From: Brevundimonas guildfordensis | Lineage (GTDB): Bacteria; Pseudomonadota; Alphaproteobacteria; Caulobacterales; Caulobacteraceae | Length of the DNA stretch: 64,000 bases | Assembly: GCF_014836405.1 (NCBI RefSeq) | Contig: NZ_JACSQU010000001.1 | Span: forward strand, 1,240,001-1,304,000 | Direction: 5' to 3' | In this document: one piece after another, positions 35,272 through 44,814 of the stretch | How the letters are laid out: each line of letters opens with the position of its first letter | Position numbering within the stretch: the first letter of the stretch is position 1 | Notes under the pieces: model-generated | Database searches by the model: none | What the model was told of the DNA's origin: nothing | The model's input: only the letters and a program-made list of their open reading frames with translations | Translations under genes and position numbers: made by a program

Positions 35272-36344
35272 TGCCCGATCTTCCCCTGCCTCCCGGTTCG
35301 ACCCTCGGCATTCTCGGCGGGGGTCAGTTGGGCCGGATGCTGGCGCAGGCCGCCGAACGTCTGGGCTTCGACGTGGTGATCCTCGACCCCCAGCCGGACT
35401 GCCCGGCCGCCCGCGTCTCGCGCGCCCAGATCACCGCCCCCTATGACGACCCCGACGCCCTGCAGGCGCTGGGCCGCCTGTGCGACGTCGTCACCTTCGA
35501 GTTCGAGAACGTCCCCGCCGCCTCGGTCGAGACCCTGGCCGAAGCCGGCGCCCTGGTCGCACCGGGACCGACGGCCCTGGCCGTGGCTCAGGACCGGGTG
35601 GACGAGAAGACCTATCTGAACGCCGTCGGCGCCCCGACCGTCGATTTCGCCGCCGTGACGACGCTGGACGACCTGACCGCCGCCATCGACCGCCTAGGCC
35701 TGCCCGCCCTGCTGAAGACTCGCCGCGAGGGCTATGACGGCAAGGGGCAGGTCTGGATCCGCGACGCCGCCGACGCCCAGGCCGCCTTCGACGCCATCGG
35801 CCGCCGCCCCGCCGTGCTGGAAGCCGCCGCCGTCTTTAATCGCGAGCTGTCCGTGATCGCCGCGCGCGGCCGCGACGGCGCCGTCGCCGTCTATCCCTTG
35901 GGCGACAATGTCCACCAGAACGGGGTGCTGAAGACCACCACCGCCCCCGCCGCCGTCGATCCGGCCACGCAAGGACGCGCCGAAGCCATCGCCGCGGCGG
36001 TGCTGGACGGCCTCGACTACATCGGCGTCATGGGCATCGAACTGTTCGACATGGGCAGCGGAGAGTTGCTGGTGAACGAGGTCGCCCCTCGCGTCCACAA
36101 CACCGGCCACTGGACCCAGGACGGCTGCGTCTGCGACCAGTTCGAGCAGCACGTCCGCGCCGTCGTCGGCTGGCCGCTGGGCCCGAGCAACGCCCACGCC
36201 CGCATTGAGATGACCAATCTGCTGGGCGACGAAGTCGAGCAATGGCGCACGCTGGCCGCCGAGCCGAACGCCCGGCTGCACCTTTACGGCAAGCACGACG
36301 CCCGGCCGGGGCGGAAGATGGCGCACGTCAACCGCATCCTCTGA
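35271..36344 (+). CDS. purK: N5-carboxyaminoimidazole ribonucleotide synthase
   Basis: A 357-residue ATP-grasp enzyme that carboxylates AIR, feeding PurE. ILGGGQLGRMLAQAA opens the protein. RREGYDGKGQVWI is the ATP-binding region, and EVAPRVHNTGHWT is a conserved active-site block. It starts on the last base of the purE stop. A strong hairpin lies right after its stop. Confidence 0.95.
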   Translation: MPDLPLPPGSTLGILGGGQLGRMLAQAAERLGFDVVILDPQPDCPAARVSRAQITAPYDDPDALQALGRLCDVVTFEFENVPAASVETLAEAGALVAPGPTALAVAQDRVDEKTYLNAVGAPTVDFAAVTTLDDLTAAIDRLGLPALLKTRREGYDGKGQVWIRDAADAQAAFDAIGRRPAVLEAAAVFNRELSVIAARGRDGAVAVYPLGDNVHQNGVLKTTTAPAAVDPATQGRAEAIAAAVLDGLDYIGVMGIELFDMGSGELLVNEVAPRVHNTGHWTQDGCVCDQFEQHVRAVVGWPLGPSNAHARIEMTNLLGDEVEQWRTLAAEPNARLHLYGKHDARPGRKMAHVNRIL

Positions 36345-36368
36345 ACCCTCTCCCATCGGGAGAGGGTT
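36344..36368. terminator. Perfect hairpin between convergent purK and COQ9 genes
   Basis: AACCCTCTCCC (36344-36354) pairs perfectly with GGGAGAGGGTT (36358-36368), loop ATC. It overlaps the end of purK and suits two-way termination. Confidence 0.7.
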
Positions 36369-36370
36369 GG

Positions 36371-37036
36371 TTACGCCTTCGCGCCGTAGCGCAGCCGCCC
36401 CAGCGCCTCGGTGATCGTGCGGACGGGGGCGTCGAAATCCTTGCCCGCCTTCCACTTCTCGAAGGCCATGACGTTTTCGATGCGGCGGGCGACAAAGGCT
36501 TCCGCCGCCTCGCGCCCGTCGAACCAGCGCATGGTCAGGGCGGGAATCAGGATGCCGCCCAGAATCGCCCGCTTGGAATAGTGATTCTGGTCCGTCGCCG
36601 TGTCCCCGGCCCAGCGCCAGAGATGATCCGCTGTCTCCCACGCCAGCTTGAAGCCAAGGTCGACATTGGTCGGCAGGCTGAGGAAGCCCGCGCAACGCTT
36701 GGCCGCTTCGATGTCCTGCGCTCCCGCCTCCATACGCGCCGAGACGGCGGCGGCGATTCGTTCGCGAATCTTCATCGTCGATGCGGGCGTGGCTTCCAGC
36801 GCCTTCAAGGCGCGCGCGTCGTGGCGGCGCGACAACAGGACCGCCAGATCGCGCGCCCCGTTAGGCAGCAGCAGCTCCTGGTCGCCTAGCGTCAGGCCGC
36901 ACGCCTCGCACGCGGCGCGCGTCAGGCGCGCGTTCCAGCCCAGCGCGGGCGCGCGTTCTATGGCCGCGTCCAGAACGGCCTGTTCTGTGCGGTCGGCCCA
37001 ATCGCCTTTCGGAGCGGTCTCGGCTGTCTCGGTCAT
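36371..37036 (-). CDS. COQ9 family protein
   Basis: A 221-residue protein with TetR-like helical features. GWNARLTRAACEACGL and YSKRAILGGILIPALTMRWFD resemble the COQ9 family of ubiquinone-synthesis accessory proteins. The ATG at 37036 was chosen; the frame upstream to 37213 has no family match. Whether it binds lipid here is inference. Confidence 0.83.
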   Translation of the reverse strand: MTETAETAPKGDWADRTEQAVLDAAIERAPALGWNARLTRAACEACGLTLGDQELLLPNGARDLAVLLSRRHDARALKALEATPASTMKIRERIAAAVSARMEAGAQDIEAAKRCAGFLSLPTNVDLGFKLAWETADHLWRWAGDTATDQNHYSKRAILGGILIPALTMRWFDGREAAEAFVARRIENVMAFEKWKAGKDFDAPVRTITEALGRLRYGAKA

Positions 37037-37226
37037 GGGCGGCACGATACGCCCATACGGCGGGCGTTTCGACCCATCACGATTAGGCGCGACGATCTGG
37101 ACACGCCCCCCCCGATCATGTATCAGCGCGCCTTCACTCGAGAGGGCTTCCTCTTGAGCGTGGTTTTGTTTTGTCTGCCCGTCTCCCTTGGAAAGGACGC
37201 GGCGGGCGGCCAAAGGAGAGAGACCC

Positions 37227-37460
37227 CTGGTTCAGATTTTTGTCCGCGACAACAATGTCGATCAGGCGCTGAAAGCCCTGAAGAAGAAGATGCAGCGCGA
37301 AGGCAGCTTCCGCGAAATGAAGCGTCACGTGCACTTTGAAAAGCCGTCGGAAAAGCGCGCTCGCCAAAAGGCTGAAGCCGTCCGTCGCGCCCGCAAGCTG
37401 GCCCGCAAGCGCGCCCAGCGCGAAGGCCTGCTGCCGGCCCCGAAGGGTCGCGGTCGCTAA
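37227..37460 (+). CDS. rpsU: 30S ribosomal protein S21, apparent CTG start
   Basis: A 77-residue ribosomal protein. [20 protein letters not shown] and [20 protein letters not shown] are S21 blocks. The conserved N-terminus begins just after a CTG codon at 37227. AGGAG lies eight bases upstream. No ATG, GTG or TTG occurs at that point; a TTG at 37188 adds 13 residues that run through the ribosome site. A CTG start is the best reading. Confidence 0.88.
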   Translation: MVQIFVRDNNVDQALKALKKKMQREGSFREMKRHVHFEKPSEKRARQKAEAVRRARKLARKRAQREGLLPAPKGRGR

Positions 37461-37483
37461 GACCCGCTGACGCCTGAAAGATC

Positions 37484-37519
37484 AAAGGCCGCCCCGGATC
37501 GCCGGGGCGGCCTTTTTCT
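37484..37519. terminator. Strong terminator after rpsU
   Basis: AAAGGCCGCCCCGG (37484-37497) pairs perfectly with CCGGGGCGGCCTTT (37502-37515), then more T. It may serve the convergent ABC permease gene as well. Confidence 0.85.
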
Positions 37520-37579
37520 TTGCCTGGTACTTTCCGCGGGGATGAGCGGGAGAGAGGCCGAGCCTCCCTCCCCGCAAAC

Positions 37580-39022
37580 TCACCGCCCCGTCACGGCGCC
37601 CATGAAGCTCTTCCAGCTCAGCTTCACGTCCGACAGGGCGCCGGCGCGGAAGGCGCGGCCCGCCGCCCAGACCATCAGCGCGGCGAACAGGAACATGCCG
37701 AGCAGACCGCCGATCATTTCGATCAGCGGCGGTCCGCTGGGCGCGCGCGCGGCCATGACGAAGGGGGTGAAGGGCGGGATCAGGCTGATCACCTTCACCA
37801 CTATGGCGTCGGGGGTGCGGATGGCCATCTGCATGACCAGGATCGGCACGATCAGCACCATCATGATCGGCCCCATCAGGGTCTGGGCGTCGCGCGGCGT
37901 GTCGCAGAAGGCGCCGATGGCGGCGAACAGCACCGCATACATCAGATAGCCGCCGACCAGCAGCAGCAGGAACCAGACGAACAGGCCGTCGGTCAGCAGC
38001 ACCGATCCGATGTCGCGCGCCACGTCCGGCACGCTCGCCATCAGGCCGATGGCGCCGATACCGCCCCAGGCGCCCAGCACGGCCACGGTCAGCAGGGCCA
38101 CGCCCAGCACCTTGCCCGTCAGAATCTCGGTCGCCGAGGCCGAGGACAGCAGCACTTCCAGAATCTTGTTCGACTTCTCCTCCATCACGCTGTTCAGCAG
38201 GATGGAGGCGCCGGTCATGACGAGGGACCACAGAAGGAAGCCCACCGCCAGGCCGACGATGACCGGCAACTTGTCGCGGAACGAAACTTCGCCTCCCGAC
38301 GCGGCGCGCGGCGAGAAGACCGACACTTCCGGCCGGAAGCGTTCGGTCTGCGCCACCACCGAAGGATCGATGCCGCTGGACACAAAGACGCGGCTGCGGT
38401 TGGCGGACTTCAGGGCGTCCCGCACGGCGTCTTCCACCACATCGTCGGTGGCGCGGCCGGTCCAGACGCGCGCGCCGGGCTGGCCGTCCTTTTCGGTCAG
38501 GAAGACCACGGCGTTCAGACGCTCGCCCTCGGGCGCGTCCTTGTCGACATAGCGACGGGCCAGGGCGTCGCGCGCCTCGCCCGGAGCGGCGGCCAGCAGG
38601 TCAGCGGGCGCCTCGACCAGCTCAAACGACCGCTTGGGCGTCTTGAAGCCAGCGGCGGCGCGCGGCGCCTCCTTCTTCAACGCCTCAAGCCCGGCGTCGA
38701 AGCCGCCCTTCTCGGCGGCCTCGCGCACGCGGTCGCCGCCGGCCGTCCCCGCCTCGGGCACGGCGGCCATGCGCAGGGCGGCGATGTCGCCGCGCCCGCG
38801 TTCCGTCTCCAGCGCCTGCCGCACGGCGGCGGCCAGGCCGGACCCGGCCGGGGTCTCGTCGACGATCACGGCTTCACGCTGAGGCTCGGCGTGTTTCATC
38901 AGCACCGGAATCGCGCCGCCCAGCACGGCGAACAGCGGAAAGGCCAGCAGCGACAGCCAGAAGCCGACCGTCTTGGCGTAGGCCAGAAACTCGCGGCGCG
39001 CGATCAGAAGAATGCGGCTCAT
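37580..39022 (-). CDS. ABC-2 type permease (NatB-like)
   Basis: A 480-residue inner-membrane protein. One N-terminal helix (GFWLSLLAFPLFAVLGGAIPVL) precedes a large periplasmic part. Five or more helices follow, including KLPVIVGLAVGFLLWSLVMT and GGYLMYAVLFAAIGAFCDTP. The layout fits NatB/ABC-2 export permeases. Its ATG overlaps the TGA of the upstream ATPase gene, so the two form a transporter. The exported substrate is unknown. Confidence 0.87.
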   Translation of the reverse strand: MSRILLIARREFLAYAKTVGFWLSLLAFPLFAVLGGAIPVLMKHAEPQREAVIVDETPAGSGLAAAVRQALETERGRGDIAALRMAAVPEAGTAGGDRVREAAEKGGFDAGLEALKKEAPRAAAGFKTPKRSFELVEAPADLLAAAPGEARDALARRYVDKDAPEGERLNAVVFLTEKDGQPGARVWTGRATDDVVEDAVRDALKSANRSRVFVSSGIDPSVVAQTERFRPEVSVFSPRAASGGEVSFRDKLPVIVGLAVGFLLWSLVMTGASILLNSVMEEKSNKILEVLLSSASATEILTGKVLGVALLTVAVLGAWGGIGAIGLMASVPDVARDIGSVLLTDGLFVWFLLLLVGGYLMYAVLFAAIGAFCDTPRDAQTLMGPIMMVLIVPILVMQMAIRTPDAIVVKVISLIPPFTPFVMAARAPSGPPLIEMIGGLLGMFLFAALMVWAAGRAFRAGALSDVKLSWKSFMGAVTGR

Positions 39023-39984
39023 CGCGCGGCCTCCATCGTGTCGGTCTTGCCGACGGATTGGTCCTCGTCGGGGTGGTCGCCGGTCAGGGCGATGAAGGCG
39101 TCATGCAGGGTCGGCTCCTTCATCTGGAAGCGCCGCACGTCCAGCCCGCCCAGGAAGGCGGCGCGCAGGGCGGATTGCGCCTCCGCCCCCGGCGTCAGGC
39201 CGACGCGCAGGGTGCTGACGGCGCCATCCTCAGCCAAGGTCTCGATTGCGCTGACGCCCGGCAAGGCCGCCACCGCGTTGCGATCCAGCGCCCCTTCCAA
39301 CTCCAGAAAGCGCGGCGAGGTGGCGCGCGCCTGATCCACCGTGCCCTCGAACGCCTTGCGCCCGCGCGCCAGCAGCACGACCTTGTCGCACAGACGCTCG
39401 GCGTGCTGCATCACGTGGGTCGAGAACAGCACCGTCGCCCCATCGGCGGCCAGGGCGCGGATCATCGCCTCCAGCCCCTGCTGGTTCATCGGGTCCAGAC
39501 CCGAGAACGGCTCGTCCAGGATGACGAACTCCGGCTGATGCACCACCGAGGCGATCAGCTGGACCTTCTGGGCCATCCCCTTGGACAGCTCCTTCATCTT
39601 CTTCTTGCTGGCCTCGCCCAGGCCCATCTGCTCCAGCATCTCGCGGCCGCGACGGCGACCCTCGGGCAGGGGCAGCCCCTTCAGGGCGCCGAAGAAGGCG
39701 ATGGCGTCCACCGGCGTCATCTTCTTATAGAGGCCGCGCTCTTCGGGCAGGAAGCCGATCCGGTCGCGCACCTTGCGCCCGTCGTCGGCGCCCAGGATGT
39801 CGATGCGGCCGCTGGTGGCGGGCTGCAGGCCCAGGATCATCCGCAGGGTCGAGGTCTTGCCCGCCCCGTTCGGCCCCAGAAAGCCGCAGATCGAGCCCTT
39901 CTCGACCTGGAAGCTCAGGTCGGAGACCGCCTGGAAGCCCCCGTATCTCTTACTGATTCCGTCCAGCGTCAGCGCCGCGACCAT
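39019..39984 (-). CDS. ABC transporter ATPase (NatA-like)
   Basis: A 321-residue ATPase. Walker A is GPNGAGKTS and Walker B FVILDEPFSGLDP. The signature is LSKGMAQKV, a variant form of LSGGQ common in this subfamily. A C-terminal domain of about 90 residues (FLELEGALDRNAVAALPG...) follows. It is translationally coupled to the permease through a four-base ATGA overlap. Confidence 0.92.
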   Translation of the reverse strand: MVAALTLDGISKRYGGFQAVSDLSFQVEKGSICGFLGPNGAGKTSTLRMILGLQPATSGRIDILGADDGRKVRDRIGFLPEERGLYKKMTPVDAIAFFGALKGLPLPEGRRRGREMLEQMGLGEASKKKMKELSKGMAQKVQLIASVVHQPEFVILDEPFSGLDPMNQQGLEAMIRALAADGATVLFSTHVMQHAERLCDKVVLLARGRKAFEGTVDQARATSPRFLELEGALDRNAVAALPGVSAIETLAEDGAVSTLRVGLTPGAEAQSALRAAFLGGLDVRRFQMKEPTLHDAFIALTGDHPDEDQSVGKTDTMEAAR

Positions 39985-40092
39985 TCGGTTCCCCTGCGAT
40001 AGTTCGAGGGGCGAGGGTAAGGGCGCAAGCGGCTTCGCGTAAAGCGACTTTTACATTACAGATTGGTCATGACGCCGCGCCGTTTGCCGCGG

Positions 40093-40734
40093 TCAGATCG
40101 GCGACTTCACCCGGATGTCGAAGCTCTGGCCGACGATCTTGGCGGGGTCGACCTGGCCGCCGTTGCGGCGAACCTCGAAGTGCAGGTGCGGGCCGGTCGA
40201 ATAGCCGGTCGAGCCGACCAGACCGATGCGCTCGCCGGCCTCGACCGTCTTGCCCGAGTGCACGTCGATGCTGCTCAAGTGGCCATACAGGCTAGTCATG
40301 CCGTTGGGGTGTTGGACCTCGATGAAGTTGCCGTAGCCGCCCGCCTGATAGCCGGCGCGCAGCACCTTGCCCTCGGTCGTGGCGAAGACGCCCGTGCCGG
40401 TCGGGGCGGCGATATCCACGCCCTTGTGCGCACGGGCCTTGGCTTCGATCGCCAGCTTGCGCAGGCCGAACGACGAGTTGATGCGATATCCCTTCACCGG
40501 GGCTTCGAAGACGATCTTGCGTGTCACCGGGCCTGCGGGCTCCGCCACCGCCTTTACGGGCGGGGCGATGGGAGCCGACACTTCGACGACCTTCTCAGGC
40601 GCGGCGGCGATCATGCCGACGGGCGCAGCGGCCATAGCCAGGACCGACATGGCGACCAGGGCGCCGGTTTGACCAAAACGGATGACATGCGGCCGAACGG
40701 CCGGGGGGACTAGACGCATACTCAAACGACTCAT
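40093..40734 (-). CDS. M23 family metallopeptidase (LytM-like)
   Basis: A 213-residue exported protein with an N-terminal hydrophobic segment. The LytM domain has HKGVDIAAP and the zinc/catalytic HLHFE, with STGYSTGPHLHFEVRRNGG. With the zinc ligands intact, it probably cuts peptidoglycan cross-bridges. A cell-wall or division role is likely; no partner gene is adjacent. Confidence 0.9.
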   Translation of the reverse strand: MSRLSMRLVPPAVRPHVIRFGQTGALVAMSVLAMAAAPVGMIAAAPEKVVEVSAPIAPPVKAVAEPAGPVTRKIVFEAPVKGYRINSSFGLRKLAIEAKARAHKGVDIAAPTGTGVFATTEGKVLRAGYQAGGYGNFIEVQHPNGMTSLYGHLSSIDVHSGKTVEAGERIGLVGSTGYSTGPHLHFEVRRNGGQVDPAKIVGQSFDIRVKSPI

Positions 40735-40911
40735 TCTGAGCGCTTCGTCAGCGCGGGGGAGCCGTCAGGAAGGCGCGAACACGCACGCAAAGCGAACAAC
40801 CAAGGCTCGCCGACGGCCGGATTTGACCGCCTTTTGCAATTTCACCGGGACATGAATGGGGCGCCCCGAGGGCGACACGAGGTCGCACCCCGCAACTTTC
40901 GACATCGAGAG

Positions 40912-42714
40912 CTAGAGCGGCAGACTGAGCTTCACCGCCGCCATATGGCTGTCGGCATGGTCTCCGAAGCGGCCCTTGTAGCCGATCGACACCTTCAGCC
41001 GCTCCATCACCGTACCCTCGATTCCCGCGGCGGCCAGCACCTGTCCGCCAAACGGCAGGTCCACGTCGCGCCCCAGGACACGAGCCGGATTGCCGACGAT
41101 GCCGGTCCGCACGGCGTCGCTGTCGTCGCTCAGGCTGTCGCGATAGCCGCCTTCGGCAAAGAAGCGGACCCGCTCGGTCCCGCCCTCGGCGCGCAGGGCG
41201 ATCTCGGCCGTCGTCGCCTGCACCGAACGGTCGGCATAGGCGTACTGCGCCGCCGGGCCCTGCTCGCCGAAGCCGTCCACGTCGGCGTTGATCCAGGCCA
41301 CCGCCGCGCGCGGCGACAGGGCGAACCCGCCCATGTCGAACCACATCCCACCCTGCAGCCGCGCCCCGGTCGAGACGCCGCGCGTCGAGCCGCTGTGTAC
41401 GATCGGCGCGAGGCTGGTCAGGCGGTTGATGTCGTTGAAGTCGTCCTGAGCCACGCCCGCCGCCGCATTGACGAACAGGTCGCCCGAGCGCCAGCCGCCG
41501 TAGACGTCCAGCCCGAAGCTGTCGATGTCCGCGCGCAGGGCGCCTGCATCGACATCGGCGTTGCGATAGGAACCGGACATGCCGAAACGCCAGGTCTCGC
41601 TGCCCGACTCAAGGGCGATGCGCACGCCGTAGCCGTCGGACGTCGCCTTGCCTATGGCGCCGCGCGCGTCCGTCTCGGTCTTGTCAACCAGGGCGCCGAC
41701 GGAGATCGAGGTTCCGCCCATCCACGCCTCGCGCCCCGACAGGGCCGCCGTCGAGCCGTCCAGGGCGTCCTCGCGGTGGCGCCAGGCGGTCTCGCCCAGC
41801 ACCGCCGTCTGACTGCCCTGGTCGCCGTAGTAGAGGTAGTCGTTCGCCAGACGCGCGATCACTGCATGGCCCCTGGCCGTCGGGTGCACCCCGTCGAAAT
41901 AGAAGTAGTCGTCAGGGTTAGAGCACAGGGTGACGCCGTTGAAGCAGGCCTGGGTCACGTTCGACACGCCAAAGGCGCTGGGGTTGGCCGAGATCACGTC
42001 TCCGACCTTGAACAGGTCCATCAGGATGATGTTCGTGCCGGGCCGCGCCGTCGCCGTCGCGTTCAGGCCCGTCAGCAAGGCCCCGTTGAAGGTGCTGACT
42101 GCGAAATCCGCCAGGGGCGCGGCGGGCGTGCCGCGGAATTGCGGGGTCAGGCTCAGCTTGGGCAGGTTGGTGACCAGGATGGTCCCCGCCCCCGCCTGGG
42201 CGATCGCGCCCACGATGAAGTTCATGTCCGACGCGGCGCCCAGGGCCACGGGCGTGATGGACCCTGTCGGATTGGACGAAGCGCCGGCCGCCGGCAGGCC
42301 CTGGAAGATGTTGTTCGCCCCACCCAGCACGCTGACCAGATCGTTGGCCCCGAACGTCCCGCCGCGCTGCTGATACTGGGCCAGTTGCAACCGCATCCCC
42401 AGGGGTTGAGCCTGGCTGTCCGTGCGCGCGCCGCCGAAGGCGTAGTTGATGCTGCCCGTCACAGGACCCATGAAGTTCGCGGCGTTGAAGCCCAGCTGTT
42501 CGGTAAAGACCGGACCGTTGGAGAATCGCCCCGCGCCATAGGGCGGCGATGCTGGCGTCGATCCGCCGGTCGCCAGATAGAGGTTGCCGTTGTCCGAAAG
42601 GCTGTCGCCGAACACCACCAGGCGGCTGTAGCTCTGGGCCGAAGCGGCCCCGGCGACAGACACGGCGGCCAGGCTCAGGGCGGCCAGGGCCGCCCCGCGA
42701 AGAAGACGAGTCAT
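40912..42714 (-). CDS. GDSL-family esterase with autotransporter beta-barrel
   Basis: A 600-residue outer-membrane protein. The signal peptide is followed by a GDSL catalytic block (RLVVFGDSLSDNGNLYLATG) and the C-terminal catalytic motif DGVHPTARGHAVIA. Residues about 320-600 form an autotransporter barrel with repeated amphipathic strands and a C-terminal VKLSLPL. It resembles EstA-type lipolytic autotransporters that display the esterase on the cell surface. The start at 42714 follows GGGAGGG. Confidence 0.9.
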   Translation of the reverse strand: MTRLLRGAALAALSLAAVSVAGAASAQSYSRLVVFGDSLSDNGNLYLATGGSTPASPPYGAGRFSNGPVFTEQLGFNAANFMGPVTGSINYAFGGARTDSQAQPLGMRLQLAQYQQRGGTFGANDLVSVLGGANNIFQGLPAAGASSNPTGSITPVALGAASDMNFIVGAIAQAGAGTILVTNLPKLSLTPQFRGTPAAPLADFAVSTFNGALLTGLNATATARPGTNIILMDLFKVGDVISANPSAFGVSNVTQACFNGVTLCSNPDDYFYFDGVHPTARGHAVIARLANDYLYYGDQGSQTAVLGETAWRHREDALDGSTAALSGREAWMGGTSISVGALVDKTETDARGAIGKATSDGYGVRIALESGSETWRFGMSGSYRNADVDAGALRADIDSFGLDVYGGWRSGDLFVNAAAGVAQDDFNDINRLTSLAPIVHSGSTRGVSTGARLQGGMWFDMGGFALSPRAAVAWINADVDGFGEQGPAAQYAYADRSVQATTAEIALRAEGGTERVRFFAEGGYRDSLSDDSDAVRTGIVGNPARVLGRDVDLPFGGQVLAAAGIEGTVMERLKVSIGYKGRFGDHADSHMAAVKLSLPL

Positions 42715-42813
42715 CGCAATCCCTCCCATCGACCGTCAGTATGCGGCCGTTGAACCGCACTCTGCGCCCCTTTTTTCAGGACGCAAGATGCCCCTGCGGA
42801 AGGTGATCGATGA

Positions 42814-44703
42814 TCAGTGCAGTCGGCGGAAGCGAATGGTGCCAGGAAGCTGTTTCAGCGCCGTCAGCGCCTCGCGGTCATAGTCGCGGTCCACGTCGGT
42901 GATGACGTAGCCCGTACGCTCGTCTGTCTTCAGATGCTGGCCCAGAATGTTGAGCCCCGCATCCGACAGCGCCCGGTTCAGTTCGGCCAGCACGCCCGGC
43001 TGGTTCCGGTGGATGTGCAGCAGACGGTGCGCGCGGCTCACCTCGGCCAGCTGCACGTTCGGCAGGTTGACGCAGAAGGTGGTGTCGCCCCGGTTCAGAT
43101 AGCCCAGCAGACGCTCGGCTGCGAACTCGGCGATGGCTTCCTGCGCCTCCTCGGTCGAACCGCCGATGTGCGGGGTCAGGATGGTCTTGTCCAAGCCGAC
43201 CAGAGGGCTGTCGAACGGGTCGGCGTTGGTGCGCGGCTCTTCGGGGAAGACGTCGACCGCCGCCCCGCCCAGACGGCCCGACTTCAGCGCCGCCGCCATC
43301 GCGTCCACATCGACCACATGGCCGCGCGACAGGTTCAGGAACAGGGCGCCCGGCTTCATCCTGGCGAACTGATCGGCGCCGATGATGGCGGTGTTCTCCT
43401 TGCGGCCGTCGACGTGCAGCGTCACCACGTCCGCCTCGGCCAGCAAAGCGTCCAGCGAGCGCATCCGCCGCGCATTGCCCAAGGCCAGCCGCTCGGACAG
43501 GTCGTAGAACAGCACCCGCATGCCCAGGTTCTCGGCCAGCACCGAAAGTTGGCTGCCGATGGCGCCGTAGCCGACGATGCCCAGCGTCTTGCCGCGCACT
43601 TCGCGCGAGCCGGTCGCCGACTTGTTCCACTTGCCCTTGTGCATCTCGCGCGACTTGTCCGTCACGTCGCGCATCAGCACGATCATCATGCCGATGGCCA
43701 GTTCCACCACCGAGCGGGTGTTGGAATAGGGCGCGTTGAACACCGCCACGCCCTTGTCCGCCGCCGCATCCAGATCGACCTGATTGGTGCCGATGCAGAA
43801 GGCCGCCACGGCCATCAGCCGGTCGGCCGCGTCCAGGACCTTGCGGCTGACGTTGGTCTTGGAGCGGATGCCCAGGACGTGCACGCCCTTGATCGCCTCG
43901 ATCAGATCGTCCTCATCCAGCGCGCCCTTCATCGTCTCGACGGTATAGCCCGCCTCCTCCAGCCGCTCGACGGCGGCGGGGTGGACGTTTTCCAGCAGCA
44001 GCATGCGGATGCGGTTGCGCGGATAGGACCAGCGTCCGGCCACGCCCTCGGCGTAGAGCACCTCGTCCAGCGAGGACGCGACGGCATCGGCGGCCTCGAC
44101 CACCTTGTCGCGGCTGACGATCTCGGTGAAGGCGTAGAAGCGGTCGGCCGCGCCCTGAATCTTGACCTCGGCGTCGGTCCAGCCGTCGCCGACCATGACA
44201 ACGGGGCCTTCCAGTTCCAGCGCACGGATGACCTCGGGCTTGCCGTTCTCGCGCGACAGGGGGTTGGCCGTACCCACGCCCGTCACCCGGTCTTCGTCGT
44301 CATAGATCAGGTCGTTGGCCAGCACATGGTCGGCGGCCACGCCCAGCCGCTCGGCCAGGGGCGCGATCACCTCGCGGAAACCGCCGGACAGGATGTAGAT
44401 GCGCTCGGCGTTGCGCTGGAAGAAGTCGACGTTGCGGCGGATGGAGACGGTCGCCTCGTCCAGAATCCGGTCCGTCAGGGCCTCGACGTGCTCACGGCGC
44501 AGCGCCAGAAGATCCAGACGCTGCTTCAGCGCCTCGCCAAAGCCGATGCGGCCGTTCATGGCGTCGTCGGTCAGGGCGGCGATCCGGGCTTTGCGCTCGG
44601 CGGCGTCCGGCGCGTCCTTGAGCGCCAGGTCGGCCAGAGCCTCCAGCGTCTCGATGCGAACCAGGGTGGAATCGAAGTCGAAGATGAAGACGGGCGAGAT
44701 CAT
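42814..44703 (-). CDS. SerB-SerA fusion: phosphoserine phosphatase-like HAD plus D-3-phosphoglycerate dehydrogenase
   Basis: A 629-residue protein joining two serine-synthesis modules. Residues 1-225 are a HAD phosphatase of the SerB type: DFDST (D9, D11), SGG at 106-108, Lys155 and GDGWTD (D173, D177). Residues about 230-550 match the E. coli-type phosphoglycerate dehydrogenase, with FCIGTNQVDLDAAA, GIVGYGAIGSQ and catalytic residues R460, E489 region and H512. An ACT domain (562-629, LHIHRNQPGVLAELNRAL) probably gives serine feedback. The fusion covers steps 1 and 3; SerC is not in the window. The phosphatase substrate is inferred. Confidence 0.9.
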   Translation of the reverse strand: MISPVFIFDFDSTLVRIETLEALADLALKDAPDAAERKARIAALTDDAMNGRIGFGEALKQRLDLLALRREHVEALTDRILDEATVSIRRNVDFFQRNAERIYILSGGFREVIAPLAERLGVAADHVLANDLIYDDEDRVTGVGTANPLSRENGKPEVIRALELEGPVVMVGDGWTDAEVKIQGAADRFYAFTEIVSRDKVVEAADAVASSLDEVLYAEGVAGRWSYPRNRIRMLLLENVHPAAVERLEEAGYTVETMKGALDEDDLIEAIKGVHVLGIRSKTNVSRKVLDAADRLMAVAAFCIGTNQVDLDAAADKGVAVFNAPYSNTRSVVELAIGMMIVLMRDVTDKSREMHKGKWNKSATGSREVRGKTLGIVGYGAIGSQLSVLAENLGMRVLFYDLSERLALGNARRMRSLDALLAEADVVTLHVDGRKENTAIIGADQFARMKPGALFLNLSRGHVVDVDAMAAALKSGRLGGAAVDVFPEEPRTNADPFDSPLVGLDKTILTPHIGGSTEEAQEAIAEFAAERLLGYLNRGDTTFCVNLPNVQLAEVSRAHRLLHIHRNQPGVLAELNRALSDAGLNILGQHLKTDERTGYVITDVDRDYDREALTALKQLPGTIRFRRLH

Positions 44704-44741
44704 GCGCGGGCTCTAGCCCCTCTTCGCATCCGCAGCAATAA

Positions 44742-44765
44742 AAAGGGGCGCCGCAGCGCCCCTTT
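44742..44765 (-). terminator. Terminator downstream of the small membrane protein gene
   Basis: AAAGGGGCGC (44742-44751) pairs perfectly with GCGCCCCTTT (44756-44765). Read on the minus strand it ends in TTTTTATT. Confidence 0.8.
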
Positions 44766-44814
44766 CCGCATGTTTCTTCCACCTGACGGCGAAGGCCGGC
44801 TCAGCCGCCCCGCG

